Below, in pieces: positions 49,282 through 58,075 of a stretch of DNA of 64,000 bases (positions are counted from its first letter, which is position 1; every line of letters begins with the position of its first letter). This DNA is from Acidovorax sp. RAC01 (GTDB taxonomy: Bacteria > Pseudomonadota > Gammaproteobacteria > Burkholderiales > Burkholderiaceae_C). The stretch is taken from the NCBI RefSeq assembly GCF_001714725.1, contig NZ_CP016447.1:1813001-1877000 (forward strand), given 5' to 3'. A program made the translations under genes and the position numbers. The notes beneath the pieces were generated by a model. It saw nothing but the letters and a program-made list of their open reading frames with translations. It did no database searches and was not told where the DNA came from.

Positions 49282-49310
49282 GGGCCCGCCATATCGGCGG
49301 GCCCTTTTTT
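49282..49310 (+). terminator. Rho-independent terminator of the nitrogen operon
   Basis: A perfect 9-bp stem, GGGCCCGCC and GGCGGGCCC, with a five-base loop and six T residues, 79 bases after the amtB stop. Confidence 0.92.
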
Positions 49311-49437
49311 CTTGGGGACCACGGCACAGGGGGAAGACCACCGCACCCGCGTCCCGCGCCATTTGCACGCGTTTCGTTCAAAAAATTCACGGCGGCTGGT
49401 GCCCCTGCCGAAGGCACCAGCCGCTACGATTGGCCGC

Positions 49438-50556
49438 ATGGACCTTGCCCTTGCCCAGATCACCGACCGCGTGCGCGCCGCCGCCGCAGACCACACCCCC
49501 TTGCGGATCCGCGGCGGGGGCACCAAGGACTTTGTGGGCCGGGCGCGGGAAGGCGAGGTGCTCGACACCCGGACGCTGCACGGCATCGTGAGCTACGAGC
49601 CCAGCGAACTGGTGGTGACGGTCCGCGCCGGCACGCCGCTGGCCGAGCTGGAGGCCACGCTGGCCGCCCAGGGGCAGTACCTGCCCTTTGAGCCCCCGCA
49701 TTTCCCGCGGGCCGGGGCAGACGGCGCCACGGTGGGCGGCATGGTGGCCGCAGGCCTGTCTGGCCCGGCCCGCGCCAGCGTGGGGGCTGTTCGCGATTTC
49801 ATCCTGGGCACCCAGGTGCTCAACGGCCGGGCCGAGCTGCTGGTGTTTGGCGGCCAGGTGATGAAGAACGTGGCGGGCTATGACGTGTCGCGCCTCATGG
49901 CTGGCGCCTGGGGCACGCTGGGCCTGATCACCGAAGTGAGCCTGAAGGTGCTGCCCGTGGCCCCCGGCGAGGCCACGCTGCGCTTTGAATGCAACCAGGC
50001 CGACGCCATGCGCAAGCTGCACGCCTGGGGCGGCCAGCCGCTGCCGCTGAACGCCAGCTGCTGGGTGGAGGACTCCGGCGTGGGCACGCTGTACGTGCGC
50101 CTGCGGGGCGCCATGGCCGCGGTGGAGGCCGCCTGCAAGTCGATGGGCGGCGAGCGCATGGACAGCGCTGCGGTGCGCGCCGACTGGGCCGCCTGCCGCG
50201 AGCAGACGCTGCCCTGGTTTGCCGCCCGAGCGGCCGACCACGGCCTGTGGCGCCTGTCGGTACCCGCCACCGCCCCGGTGCTTGCCCTGCCTGCCGCAGC
50301 GCAGCCGCTGGTGGAATGGCACGGCGCGCTGCGCTGGGTGCAGGCGCCGCTCGCGGCCGGGGACGCGCTGCGCGCCGCGGCCCGTGCTGCAGGTGGTTCT
50401 GCTATGTTATTTGCAGCACCCAAGGCATATGAGGCAAGCCCTACCGGCCAGTTTGATCTGGAATCGAAGCCGCTGGAGCAAATCCACACCCGCGTCAAGC
50501 AGAGCTTTGACCCTGCGGGCATCTTCAACCGCGGGCGGCTGTCGCCGCACTGGTAG
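49438..50556 (+). CDS. glcE: Glycolate oxidase FAD-binding subunit
   Basis: The 372-residue subunit of the glycolate dehydrogenase complex (GlcDEF) oxidises glycolate to glyoxylate at the membrane. The FAD-binding type 4 (PCMH) fold shows RIRGGGTKDFVG, TVRAGTPLAELEATLAAQGQYLPFEPP and GGMVAAGLSGPARASVGAVRDFILGTQVLN. The GQVMKNVAGYDVSRLMAGAWGTLGLITEVSLKVLP block of GlcE follows. The C-terminus has the normal FDPAGIFNRGRL. A stretch just before it (SAMLFAAPKAYEASPTGQF) is encoded by a dispersed repeat (family B). glcD is not upstream; amtB is. Confidence 0.93.
   Translation: MDLALAQITDRVRAAAADHTPLRIRGGGTKDFVGRAREGEVLDTRTLHGIVSYEPSELVVTVRAGTPLAELEATLAAQGQYLPFEPPHFPRAGADGATVGGMVAAGLSGPARASVGAVRDFILGTQVLNGRAELLVFGGQVMKNVAGYDVSRLMAGAWGTLGLITEVSLKVLPVAPGEATLRFECNQADAMRKLHAWGGQPLPLNASCWVEDSGVGTLYVRLRGAMAAVEAACKSMGGERMDSAAVRADWAACREQTLPWFAARAADHGLWRLSVPATAPVLALPAAAQPLVEWHGALRWVQAPLAAGDALRAAARAAGGSAMLFAAPKAYEASPTGQFDLESKPLEQIHTRVKQSFDPAGIFNRGRLSPHW
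50400..50462 (+). repeat. Dispersed repeat family B, copy 5 (inside glcE)
   Basis: TGCTATGTTATTTGCAGCA, GGCAAGCCCTACCGGCC and TTTGATCTGGAA align with the copy at 37743. It is read through in frame within glcE. Confidence 0.7.
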
Positions 50557-50565
50557 GCACCGCCC

Positions 50566-51369
50566 ATGCGCAGCCTGCGCCACCTCACCGGTCACCACCG
50601 CACGGTGACGAGCAACCGCGTGCTGGGCCAGCTGCTGGCCTTCAATGCGGGGGCGGTGAATGCGGGGGGCTTTCTGGTGCTGCAGCTGTACACCTCGCAC
50701 ATGACGGGTTTCCTGTCGATGCTGGCCGACAGCCTGGTGCTGGGCAACATGGCCCTGGTGCTGGGCGCCCTGGGCGCCTTGCTGGCCTTTACCAGCGGCG
50801 CGGCCACCACGGCCATCATGGTCAACTGGGCGCGCCAGCGCCGGCTGCACAGCAGCTATGCGCTGCTGCTGGTGGCTGTGCTGATGCTGGTGTTCGGCCT
50901 GGTGGGTGCCGTCACGCTGGACTGGAGCACGCCCTTTGCTGTGCCCGCCACGGTGCTGCTGCTGTCTTTCATGATGGGCGTGCAGAACGCCACGGTGACC
51001 AAGATGTCGGCCTCGCAGATCCGCACCACCCACATGACCGGCGTGGTGACCGACCTGGGCATCGAGCTGGGCAAGATGCTGTACTGGAACCGCACCGGCA
51101 CGGCCCCCGATGCGCAGGTGCGGGCCAACCAGGTGCGACTGCGGCTGTTTGCCAGCCTGCTGGCGATGTTTCTGGTCGGTGGCATTGCCGGTGCAGCCGG
51201 GTTCAAGCATGTGGGCTTTGTCTTTGTGGTGCCGCTGGCGCTGCTGCTGCTGGTGCTGTCGCTGCCACCGCTGTGGGCCGACCGCGCGCGCCTGCGCCAC
51301 CCGCTGCGGCGCCAGGCGCCCCCCGGCGGGCCGCCTGGCACACCGCCTGATGCCACCGCCCACCGCTGA
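50566..51369 (+). CDS. DUF1275 (YoaK-family) membrane protein
   Basis: The 267-residue inner-membrane protein has about six helices. It has the family motifs LAFNAGAVNAGGFLVLQLYTSHMTGFLS (near 22) and SFMMGVQNATVTKMSASQIRTTHMTGVVTDLGIELGK (near 130). These are an inverted pair of MTG segments, consistent with an internal repeat. The function of the family is not established. It starts nine bases after glcE and precedes glcF, which hints at a transport function connected with glycolate metabolism, but this is only context. Confidence 0.88.
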   Translation: MRSLRHLTGHHRTVTSNRVLGQLLAFNAGAVNAGGFLVLQLYTSHMTGFLSMLADSLVLGNMALVLGALGALLAFTSGAATTAIMVNWARQRRLHSSYALLLVAVLMLVFGLVGAVTLDWSTPFAVPATVLLLSFMMGVQNATVTKMSASQIRTTHMTGVVTDLGIELGKMLYWNRTGTAPDAQVRANQVRLRLFASLLAMFLVGGIAGAAGFKHVGFVFVVPLALLLLVLSLPPLWADRARLRHPLRRQAPPGGPPGTPPDATAHR

Positions 51370-51431
51370 GCCCCGCTGCTGCGGCCCGCGCCCCTTTTCT
51401 TTGTCCTCCCCCTCCGTCCCAGGCATGCACG

Positions 51432-52679
51432 ATGCAAACCCAACTCTCTCCTGAATACGCAGACCGCGCCGATGGCCGCGAGGCCGAAGCCATCCTGCGC
51501 AAGTGCGTGCACTGCGGCTTTTGCACCGCCACCTGCCCCACCTACCAGCTGCTGGGCGACGAGCTCGATGGCCCGCGCGGCCGCATCTACCTCATCAAGC
51601 AGGTGCTGGAAGGCGAGGCGCCCACACGCGCCACGCAGATGCACCTGGACCGCTGCCTGACCTGCCGCAACTGCGAAACCACCTGCCCCAGCGGTGTGCA
51701 GTACGGCCACCTGGTGGACATCGGCCGCAAGATCGTGGACGAGAAGGTGCCGCGCCCCATGGGCGAAAAAGCCCTGCGCTGGGCGCTCAAGGAAGGCCTG
51801 CCCTCGCCCCTGTTCGCCCCCGCCATGAAGGCCGGGCAGATGGTGCGCGGCCTGCTGCCCGCTGCCCTCAAGGCCAAGGTGCCGGCACCGCAGGACGCGG
51901 GCGCCTGGCCCACGCGCGAGCATGCGCGCAAGGTGCTCATGCTGGCCGGCTGCGTGCAGCCCGCGATGATGCCCAACATCAACACCGCCACCGCCCGTGT
52001 GCTCGACGCGGTGGGCGTGCAGTCGGTCATTGCGCCCAAGGCCGGGTGCTGTGGCGCGGTCAAGTTCCACCTCAACGACCAGGAGGGCGGCAAGGCCGAG
52101 ATGCGCGCCAACATCGACGCCTGGTGGCCGCTGGTGGAGCGGGGCGGGGTCGAGGCCATCGTCATGAACGCATCCGGCTGCGGCGTCACCGTCAAGGAAT
52201 ACGGCCACATCCTGCAGCACGACCCGGAGTACGCGGCCAAGGCCGAGCGCATCAGCGCCCTCACGCGCGATCTGTCGGAGCTGCTGCCCGACATGCTGCC
52301 CGAGCTGGCGGCCAAGCTGCAGGGCCGGGTGAACCAGCCCGACACCCTGTACGCCTACCACCCGCCGTGCACGCTGCAGCACGGGCAAAAGCTGCGCGGC
52401 GGGGTGGAGGTGCACCTGAACCAGCTGGGCTTCAAGCTGCGCGCTGCGCGCAACGAGGCCCACCTGTGCTGCGGCTCGGCGGGCACCTACTCGGTGCTGC
52501 AGCCCGAGCTGTCGTACCAGCTTCGCGACCGCAAGCTGGGCGTACTGGCCGAGGCCTTTGGCGAACAGCCGCCAGACATGATCCTGTCGGCCAACATCGG
52601 CTGCATCACCCACCTGCAAAGCGGCACCGGCACACCGGTGCGCCACTGGGTGGAGGTGCTGGACGAGGCGCTGCGCTGA
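51432..52679 (+). CDS. glcF: Glycolate oxidase iron-sulfur subunit
   Basis: The 415-residue subunit passes electrons from the GlcDE flavin to the quinone pool. Two 4Fe-4S ferredoxin motifs lie at the N-terminus: CVHCGFCTATCPTY (near 20) and CLTCRNCETTCPSGVQYG (near 75). Two CCG domains follow, with GCVQPAMMPNINTATARVL, AGCCGAVKFHLND and CCGSAGTYSVLQPELS. The terminal region has NIGCITHLQSGTGTPVRHWVEVLDEAL. Length is standard. The intrinsic hairpin at 52692 follows. Confidence 0.93.
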   Translation: MQTQLSPEYADRADGREAEAILRKCVHCGFCTATCPTYQLLGDELDGPRGRIYLIKQVLEGEAPTRATQMHLDRCLTCRNCETTCPSGVQYGHLVDIGRKIVDEKVPRPMGEKALRWALKEGLPSPLFAPAMKAGQMVRGLLPAALKAKVPAPQDAGAWPTREHARKVLMLAGCVQPAMMPNINTATARVLDAVGVQSVIAPKAGCCGAVKFHLNDQEGGKAEMRANIDAWWPLVERGGVEAIVMNASGCGVTVKEYGHILQHDPEYAAKAERISALTRDLSELLPDMLPELAAKLQGRVNQPDTLYAYHPPCTLQHGQKLRGGVEVHLNQLGFKLRAARNEAHLCCGSAGTYSVLQPELSYQLRDRKLGVLAEAFGEQPPDMILSANIGCITHLQSGTGTPVRHWVEVLDEALR

Positions 52680-52691
52680 GGGTTTAGAGCG

Positions 52692-52721
52692 TGTTGACGA
52701 TCTCGATGGGCATCGTCAACA
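52692..52721. terminator. Hairpin between convergent glcF and c-di-GMP genes
   Basis: A perfect 10-bp inverted repeat, TGTTGACGAT and ATCGTCAACA, with a 10-base loop. There is no T-run on either strand, so termination ability is uncertain. Confidence 0.45.
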
Positions 52722-52726
52722 GCCGC

Positions 52727-55225
52727 TTAAAGCTGCGAGGCCCAGGCGCGCAGTTCGGCCTCGGGCAGCGGCCGCGCGAAGCGGTAGCCCTGGAACAGGT
52801 CGCAGCCTGACTGCAGCAGGCTGGCGTGCTGGGCGTCGGTTTCCACGCCCTCGGCCAGCACCTTCAGGTCCAGCTGGTGGGCCATGGCCACGATGGCATC
52901 AATCAGCACGGCCGGGCGCTTGCCCTGGCCGCTGTGTCCGGGCGCATCGATGTCCATCACGAAGGACCGGTCGATCTTGAGCACGTCAATGGGCAGCCGC
53001 TTGAGGTAGGCCAGGCTCGAATACCCGGTGCCGAAGTCGTCGAGCGCAAACCGCACCCCGTGGCGGCGCAGCTGGGCCATCTTCTCCAGCGTGGCCTCCA
53101 GGTCCTCGACCAGCACGCTTTCGGTCAGCTCCAGTTCCAGCGCAAAGGCATGGATGCCCACGCGGGCGATCAGGTCCTCGATGCGGCGGGTGAAGTCCGC
53201 CTCGCGGAACTGGCGCGCGCTCACGTTCACGGCCATGGTCAGCGGCCCGGCCCACGCGCTGCAGGCCGGGTCGCTTTGCCAGCGGTGCAGCGTGGTGGCC
53301 GCCTCCTGCAGTACCCAGTTGCCCAGCGGCACGATCAGGCCGCTGGCTTCGGCCTCGGGAATGAAGTGCACCGGCGATACCAGCCCGCGGCGCGGGTCCT
53401 GCCAGCGCACCAGCGCCTCCACGCCCGCCAGGCGGCCACCGCTGTCCATCTGCGGCTGGTAGTGCAGCACCAGGGGGCTGGGGTGGGTTTGCAGTGCGCG
53501 GCGCAGGTCGCTGCGCAGCGCCAGGCGCTCGCTGGCGGCTTCCTGCAGGGCGTGGGCAAAAAAGTGCACATGCTCGTCGCCCGCATCCTTGGCGCGGTGC
53601 ATGGCGGTCTCGGCTTCGCGCAGCAGCTCGGGCGCATCGTTGCTGTCGTTGGGGATCATCACCAGGCCTGCGCCGGCCGACAGGTGCAGCACCTGGCCTT
53701 GTACCTCCACCGGCTCGGCGATGGCGGCCAGCAGCATCTCGACGCTGCGGGCCGCGGCGGCGGATGCCGCGTCCAGGTCACCCTGCAGGTCTGGCAGTAG
53801 CAATGCAAACGTGTCGCCATCCACCCGCGCCAGGGTCTGGCCCTGCTGCTGCAGCGCGCTCAGCCGTCGCGACATGATGCGCAGCACCGTGTCGCCCACG
53901 GCCATGCCCATCGAGTCGTTGACCGACTGGAAGGCGTTGATGTTGAGGGTGGCCAGCGCGGCGCGGCGCGGCTGGGTGCCGGCTGCGGCCAGCTCCTGTG
54001 TCACCTGCTCCAGCAGGAAGCGGCGGTTGCTCAGCCCGGTCAGGGCATCGAAGTGCGCCAGCTGGCGGATCTCGGCCTCGGCCGCCAGGCGGGTGCGGAT
54101 GTCGCGCAGCGCGACCACGCGCACCTGGCGGTGGCCCAGCGGGCGCTTGCGCACACTGCACTCGCAGGGGATGACCTGCCCCTGCGTGTCGATCAGGTCG
54201 ACCTCCCAGACCCCTTCCGCGCCCTGGGCAATGCGCTGCACCGTGCTGTCCAGCAGCGAAGGCGCCACCCACGACAGGATCGGGGTGCCCACCAGCCCGC
54301 CCGGCGGTGTGCCCAACAGGCGGTCTGCGGCTGCGTTGGCGTCGGTCACGCGCCCGTTTTCGTGCAGCACGATGGCTTCAAACGCCGCGTCCGACAGCTG
54401 GCGGAACCGCGCCTCGCTTTCGGCCAGTGCCGTGCTGCGCGCCTGCAACTGTCCGGCCATGTGTTCCAGCGCGATGCCCAGGTCACGGAATTCGCCGCTG
54501 CCGCGCCACTGGGGCAGGTGCTGGAAGTCGCCAGCGCCAATGCGCTGCATGCCCGCCCGCAGCGCTGCCACCGGCCGCAGGATGCCCCGGCGTGCCAGCA
54601 ACAGCAGCCCCAGCACGGCCAGCAGCACGGCGGCCGCCAGCATCAGGCCCAGTTGCCTGAGCTGCGCCCAGGTCTGCGCTGCCACGGGGCGAAGGTCGTA
54701 GTCGATCCACAGCAGCCCCTGGCGCGTGGCGCGAATCTCGCCGGGCTGCAGGCCCATGGTGACGGGCGCCAGCGCCGTGAGCCGCAGCTGCGCCTGGTCC
54801 AGCTGCAAAAACTCGCGCTGTGCCTGGCGCACTTGTTGGACGGCTTCGTCGGTAAAGCCCGGAATGCTGGCGGTGGCGCTGTGGCCTCGCCATGCAAACC
54901 GGGTGGCGGCGATCACATTGCCATCGGGCCCGATAAGTGCCGCATGGGCGATGGCCGGGTCCAGGCCCAGCTGCGAGACCACGCTGTCGGTGCCGGTGCC
55001 GTCGCCGCGCCGCAGCACGGTTTCCAGTGCGCGCCGCGTCTCCAGCAGTTCGGCATGCGCCGTGGTGTCGGCGAACTGCTGCAGTTCGCGCTGGTAATGC
55101 TGCTGCTGGGCCACCAGCACGATCAGGAACATCACCCCGCTGGCCAGCACCAGCGACAGCGGCAGCCACAGCCGCAGGCTGAACACCCGCACGGGGCGCG
55201 TGTGGCGGGGCGGGGCTGTGGTCAC
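52727..55225 (-). CDS. Membrane PAS/degenerate-GGDEF/EAL cyclic-di-GMP phosphodiesterase
   Basis: This 832-residue sensor has helix 1 (about 15-40), a periplasmic section (41-185), helix 2 (about 192-212), HAMP (to about 265) and PAS (275-390). A GGDEF-fold domain follows whose active-site motif reads DGDTF instead of GGDEF (near 467), so cyclase activity is unlikely. The EAL domain is intact: VEALVRWQD (near 602), TESVLVED, DDFGTGYSSL (near 727), KIDRSFV and EGVET. It should hydrolyse c-di-GMP under control of the periplasmic input. Its start overlaps the stop of the upstream binding-protein gene (ATGA). Confidence 0.92.
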   Translation of the reverse strand: MTTAPPRHTRPVRVFSLRLWLPLSLVLASGVMFLIVLVAQQQHYQRELQQFADTTAHAELLETRRALETVLRRGDGTGTDSVVSQLGLDPAIAHAALIGPDGNVIAATRFAWRGHSATASIPGFTDEAVQQVRQAQREFLQLDQAQLRLTALAPVTMGLQPGEIRATRQGLLWIDYDLRPVAAQTWAQLRQLGLMLAAAVLLAVLGLLLLARRGILRPVAALRAGMQRIGAGDFQHLPQWRGSGEFRDLGIALEHMAGQLQARSTALAESEARFRQLSDAAFEAIVLHENGRVTDANAAADRLLGTPPGGLVGTPILSWVAPSLLDSTVQRIAQGAEGVWEVDLIDTQGQVIPCECSVRKRPLGHRQVRVVALRDIRTRLAAEAEIRQLAHFDALTGLSNRRFLLEQVTQELAAAGTQPRRAALATLNINAFQSVNDSMGMAVGDTVLRIMSRRLSALQQQGQTLARVDGDTFALLLPDLQGDLDAASAAAARSVEMLLAAIAEPVEVQGQVLHLSAGAGLVMIPNDSNDAPELLREAETAMHRAKDAGDEHVHFFAHALQEAASERLALRSDLRRALQTHPSPLVLHYQPQMDSGGRLAGVEALVRWQDPRRGLVSPVHFIPEAEASGLIVPLGNWVLQEAATTLHRWQSDPACSAWAGPLTMAVNVSARQFREADFTRRIEDLIARVGIHAFALELELTESVLVEDLEATLEKMAQLRRHGVRFALDDFGTGYSSLAYLKRLPIDVLKIDRSFVMDIDAPGHSGQGKRPAVLIDAIVAMAHQLDLKVLAEGVETDAQHASLLQSGCDLFQGYRFARPLPEAELRAWASQL

Positions 55226-56235
55226 GGCTTGCTGCCCCGCACAAAGCGGTCGTCAATGAGCGTTGCCACCCCTACGGGCCGCTGCAGAAGGCCCTGGTCG
55301 AACATGGTGTGGGCCATGCGCTGGGCCGATGTCGCCAGCCGGGCCTCGGGCCCGCTGAGCAGCGCGCGGTTGGCCGCGGCGTCAGGCAGGTCGATGCCAT
55401 TGAGCGCGGCGTCCATTTCGGTAGGCGTCAGGCCCAGGCGCGGGGCCATGCGCTGCAGTGCGTCGGCCCGCGCGGTGCGCAGGTGGTCCAGCGCGCGCTG
55501 GTGCGCGTCCAGCAGCTGCGCAATGCGCGGCGTGCAGCAGTCCAGAGCTTCCTGGCGGGCCACCAGCACGTCCACGATCTCGCCGGGGATGTCGCTGCTG
55601 TCGAACAGCACCTGGGCACCGCGGCCGCGCAGCCCCTGCAGCACGGGGTCGAAGGTCACCAGCGCATCGACTTCGCCTTCGCGCCAGGCGGCAAGGTGTT
55701 CGTCCAGCGGCAGCGGCACCACCGTGATGTCGCCCGACCGCAGCCCGGCCTTGCCGAGCGCGGCGTTGAGCATGTAGGCCCCCACCGCGGTCTGCTCCAC
55801 GCCCACCTTGCGCCCGCGCAGGTCGGCCAGGCCCGAGATGCCGGAGCCCGCCACCAGGGCGTCGGCGCCCTTGGAGATATCGACCACCCACACCACCTTG
55901 AGCGGCACGCCCTCCTGAACGAGGGTCAGCACTTCGTCGAGCGTGAGCCCCGCCATGGCGAGCCGGCCGGTGCGCAGGGCATCCATGCTTTGCGTGGTGG
56001 AACCCAGCTCCACCAGCCGCACGGGCAGGCCGTTGTGCAGGCCCAGGTCGCGCGCAAGGTACAGGGGCTCGTAGCCCGTCCAGGTGTTGGTGCCCACCGT
56101 GAGCGGCGCTTCGTGGCGGGGCCCGCAGGCCATCAGCAGGGCCGCGCACGCGGCCACGGCGAACACCGCGCAGGCGCGGCGCCACCGGGCGTTGTGTGCC
56201 GGGCGGTCCGCAGGGGAGGGCACAGAAGAGTGCAT
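55222..56235 (-). CDS. ABC-type (NMT1/SsuA-like) substrate-binding lipoprotein coupled to EAL sensor
   Basis: The 337-residue periplasmic binding lipoprotein has lipobox LLMAC with acylated Cys37. The ligand fold has VGTNTWTGYEPLYLARDLG, VRLVELGSTTQSMDALRTGRLAMAGLTLDEVL, LRGRKVGVEQTAVGAYMLNAAL and WREGEVDALVTFDPVLQGL, as in nitrate/taurine/thiamine-precursor binding proteins. No permease or ATPase is near. The 4-base overlap with the EAL-sensor gene indicates that it delivers a ligand signal to that sensor instead of feeding a transporter. GTG at 56253 is an alternative start. Confidence 0.87.
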   Translation of the reverse strand: MHSSVPSPADRPAHNARWRRACAVFAVAACAALLMACGPRHEAPLTVGTNTWTGYEPLYLARDLGLHNGLPVRLVELGSTTQSMDALRTGRLAMAGLTLDEVLTLVQEGVPLKVVWVVDISKGADALVAGSGISGLADLRGRKVGVEQTAVGAYMLNAALGKAGLRSGDITVVPLPLDEHLAAWREGEVDALVTFDPVLQGLRGRGAQVLFDSSDIPGEIVDVLVARQEALDCCTPRIAQLLDAHQRALDHLRTARADALQRMAPRLGLTPTEMDAALNGIDLPDAAANRALLSGPEARLATSAQRMAHTMFDQGLLQRPVGVATLIDDRFVRGSKP

Positions 56236-56385
56236 TTCCCCATGGTAAGCCACGCCTGTGAAAAACCGGACACCGAAATGACACCGGCCCCGCCACCGGG
56301 TGCCCCACCGCTGAAATCTGGGATGATCCGGGGTTGTTCTCTCTGCCCCCTGCTGCAGCGCGCCTGCCGCCCGATTGCCACGACC

Positions 56386-57234
56386 ATGTCAGCCGATTCC
56401 CCGACCCCTTCCCCCGTTTCCGCGCCCGCTCCCGCATCGTCCGATGCACCCGCTGCCGGCGCTGGCCGTTCGCGCCGGGGCGGCAGGCGCCAGGCGCCCC
56501 GTGATTCCTCGGGCCGTGCAGGCCCGGCAGGCAACGCTGCACCGGGTGCGGCCCCCGCTGCAGCCAAGGCGCCGCACCCGGTGCTGGAGCAGCTGGCGGG
56601 CCTGTACCCGCACCTGTTCGGCGCCGTGTTCCGCCCGCTCAAGCGCGGCATCTTCCAGGACATCCAGGCGGCCCACCCCGAGTTGTTCGAGCGCGAAGCG
56701 CTGAAGATTGCGCTGGGCATTCACACCCGCTCCACGCGCTACCTGCAAAGCGTGGCCGCTGGCGAGCGCCGGTTTGACCTGGCCGGCCAGCCCGTGGAAG
56801 ACATGGCGCCCGAGCACGTGCACCACGCGCTGCTGGAGGTGTACCGCCGCAAGAAGGCGCGATCCACCGAAGACCTGCTGCCCAAGCTGCGCAACCGCAT
56901 GATGGCCGCGTTCGAGGCATCGGGCCTCACGCGCGACGCCTACACCGAGCGGGTGCAAAGCCGCGACGAGGCCGCCAACGCCATCCTGCAGGAAGCCTTT
57001 GCCGAATGGTCGGCCCGCAACGCCAAGGACGAAGCCCTGCTGCGCGCCTTTGAGGCCAGCGGCCAGACGCTGGAGGCTTTTGCCGACATGTACGGCATGG
57101 TCGCCCGCACCGTCGGTCAGCAGCTCGAGCGCGCACGCCGCGTGGCCGCAGCAGCCGCAGTGGCTGCCGCCCGTGCACCCGCTGCTGCCACCGCGGAGCC
57201 CGCAGACACCGCCCCGGCTGCGCCAGCGACCTGA
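56386..57234 (+). CDS. ProQ/FinO-family RNA chaperone
   Basis: The 282-residue RNA-binding protein has a low-complexity N-tail with a basic patch (RSRRGGRRQAPRD, residues about 28-40). The FinO domain (about 65-175) follows, with LAGLYPHLFGAVFRPLKRGIFQDI, KIALGIHTRSTRYLQSVAAGERRFDLAGQPVE and VHHALLEVYRRKKA, then helices with repeated AFEASG segments and an Ala-rich end. ProQ proteins bind structured small RNAs and 3' ends. Compared with E. coli ProQ it has longer tails and no clear C-terminal Tudor-like domain. It is divergent from the binding-lipoprotein gene. Confidence 0.9.
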   Translation: MSADSPTPSPVSAPAPASSDAPAAGAGRSRRGGRRQAPRDSSGRAGPAGNAAPGAAPAAAKAPHPVLEQLAGLYPHLFGAVFRPLKRGIFQDIQAAHPELFEREALKIALGIHTRSTRYLQSVAAGERRFDLAGQPVEDMAPEHVHHALLEVYRRKKARSTEDLLPKLRNRMMAAFEASGLTRDAYTERVQSRDEAANAILQEAFAEWSARNAKDEALLRAFEASGQTLEAFADMYGMVARTVGQQLERARRVAAAAAVAAARAPAAATAEPADTAPAAPAT

Positions 57235-57281
57235 GGCCCCGGTCACCGCCTGTGCGCCCGCAGCGGCGCTACAGCCGGAAA

Positions 57282-57345
57282 ATGCAAGCCAAATTGGCTG
57301 CAAGGGCTTGTTTTCATTGACTATGCTGCTACTAATAATGTAGCA
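57282..57345 (-). repeat. Dispersed repeat family B, copy 6
   Basis: On the minus strand it begins TGCTACATTATTAGTAGCAG and ends CAATTTGGCTTGCA. It lies 48 bases after the ProQ-family gene, in the 57235-57516 gap, where nothing else was recognised. Confidence 0.7.
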
Positions 57346-57516
57346 AATCAGGTTGTGGGTGCATCCCCGGGGGCTGCGGGGCACCCGCCATCCCACCACA
57401 CCGGCCTGCCCGGCGCGATCCGCATCCCCCTGCCGGGGCCGCACACCCTGTTGACACAAGGTTGTCAGTAGCCTGGCGTCACCATGCGGCCTTCTTCCCT
57501 CACGAAAGGCCCTTTG

Positions 57517-58047
57517 ATGACTGCAGCGCCCACCCTGGAGCAGGTGGCTCCCTTCCATGTCGCCGGGCTGTCCGTGCGCACCTGCAACAGCGACGAGATG
57601 AACCCCGCCACCGCGCGCCTGGGTGACCTGTGGGGCCGGTTTTTCAACCAGAGCTGGGAGCGCAGCGTGCCCGGCCGCGGTGACGATGGGCGGGTGTTCG
57701 GGGTGTACAGCGCCTACGAGTTCAACCAGCACGGCGCGTTCGACGTGACGGCTGGCGTGGCCACATCGCCCGCCCGTGCTTTGGCGGCGGGCGTGGCGCA
57801 GGTCACCGTGCAGGGTGGCCCATACCTGGTGTTCCGGTGCGAGGGCACAATGCCGCAGATGGTCATCGACGGCTGGGTGCGCGTGTGGCAGCACTTTGCG
57901 GCGGCACCCGCGCACCGCCGCCGGTTCGGCACCGATTTCGAGCAGTACGAGGGCCTGGACCAGGTGGCAATCTACATCGGCGTGCTGCCCGCAAGCGAAG
58001 CCAGCGCAGATGCCACGGGCACTTCGGTCACTACCGCCGCAGCCTGA
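57517..58047 (+). CDS. GyrI-like/AraC effector-binding-domain protein
   Basis: The 176-residue stand-alone effector-binding (GyrI/BmrR C-terminal) fold has QVAPFHVAGLSVRTCNSDEMNPATARLGDLWGRFF, GVYSAYEFNQHGAFDVTAGV, GGPYLVFRCEGTMPQMVIDGWVRVWQHF and a terminal YEGLDQVAIYIGVL. There is no DNA-binding domain. Such proteins bind small amphipathic compounds; the best-known member inhibits gyrase. It starts at 57517, preceded by GAAAGG, and is followed by a GST gene after 28 bases, which suggests a stress-response pair. Confidence 0.85.
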   Translation: MTAAPTLEQVAPFHVAGLSVRTCNSDEMNPATARLGDLWGRFFNQSWERSVPGRGDDGRVFGVYSAYEFNQHGAFDVTAGVATSPARALAAGVAQVTVQGGPYLVFRCEGTMPQMVIDGWVRVWQHFAAAPAHRRRFGTDFEQYEGLDQVAIYIGVLPASEASADATGTSVTTAAA

Positions 58048-58075
58048 GCTGCCGCCCCCGCAAAGGAACACTCCC

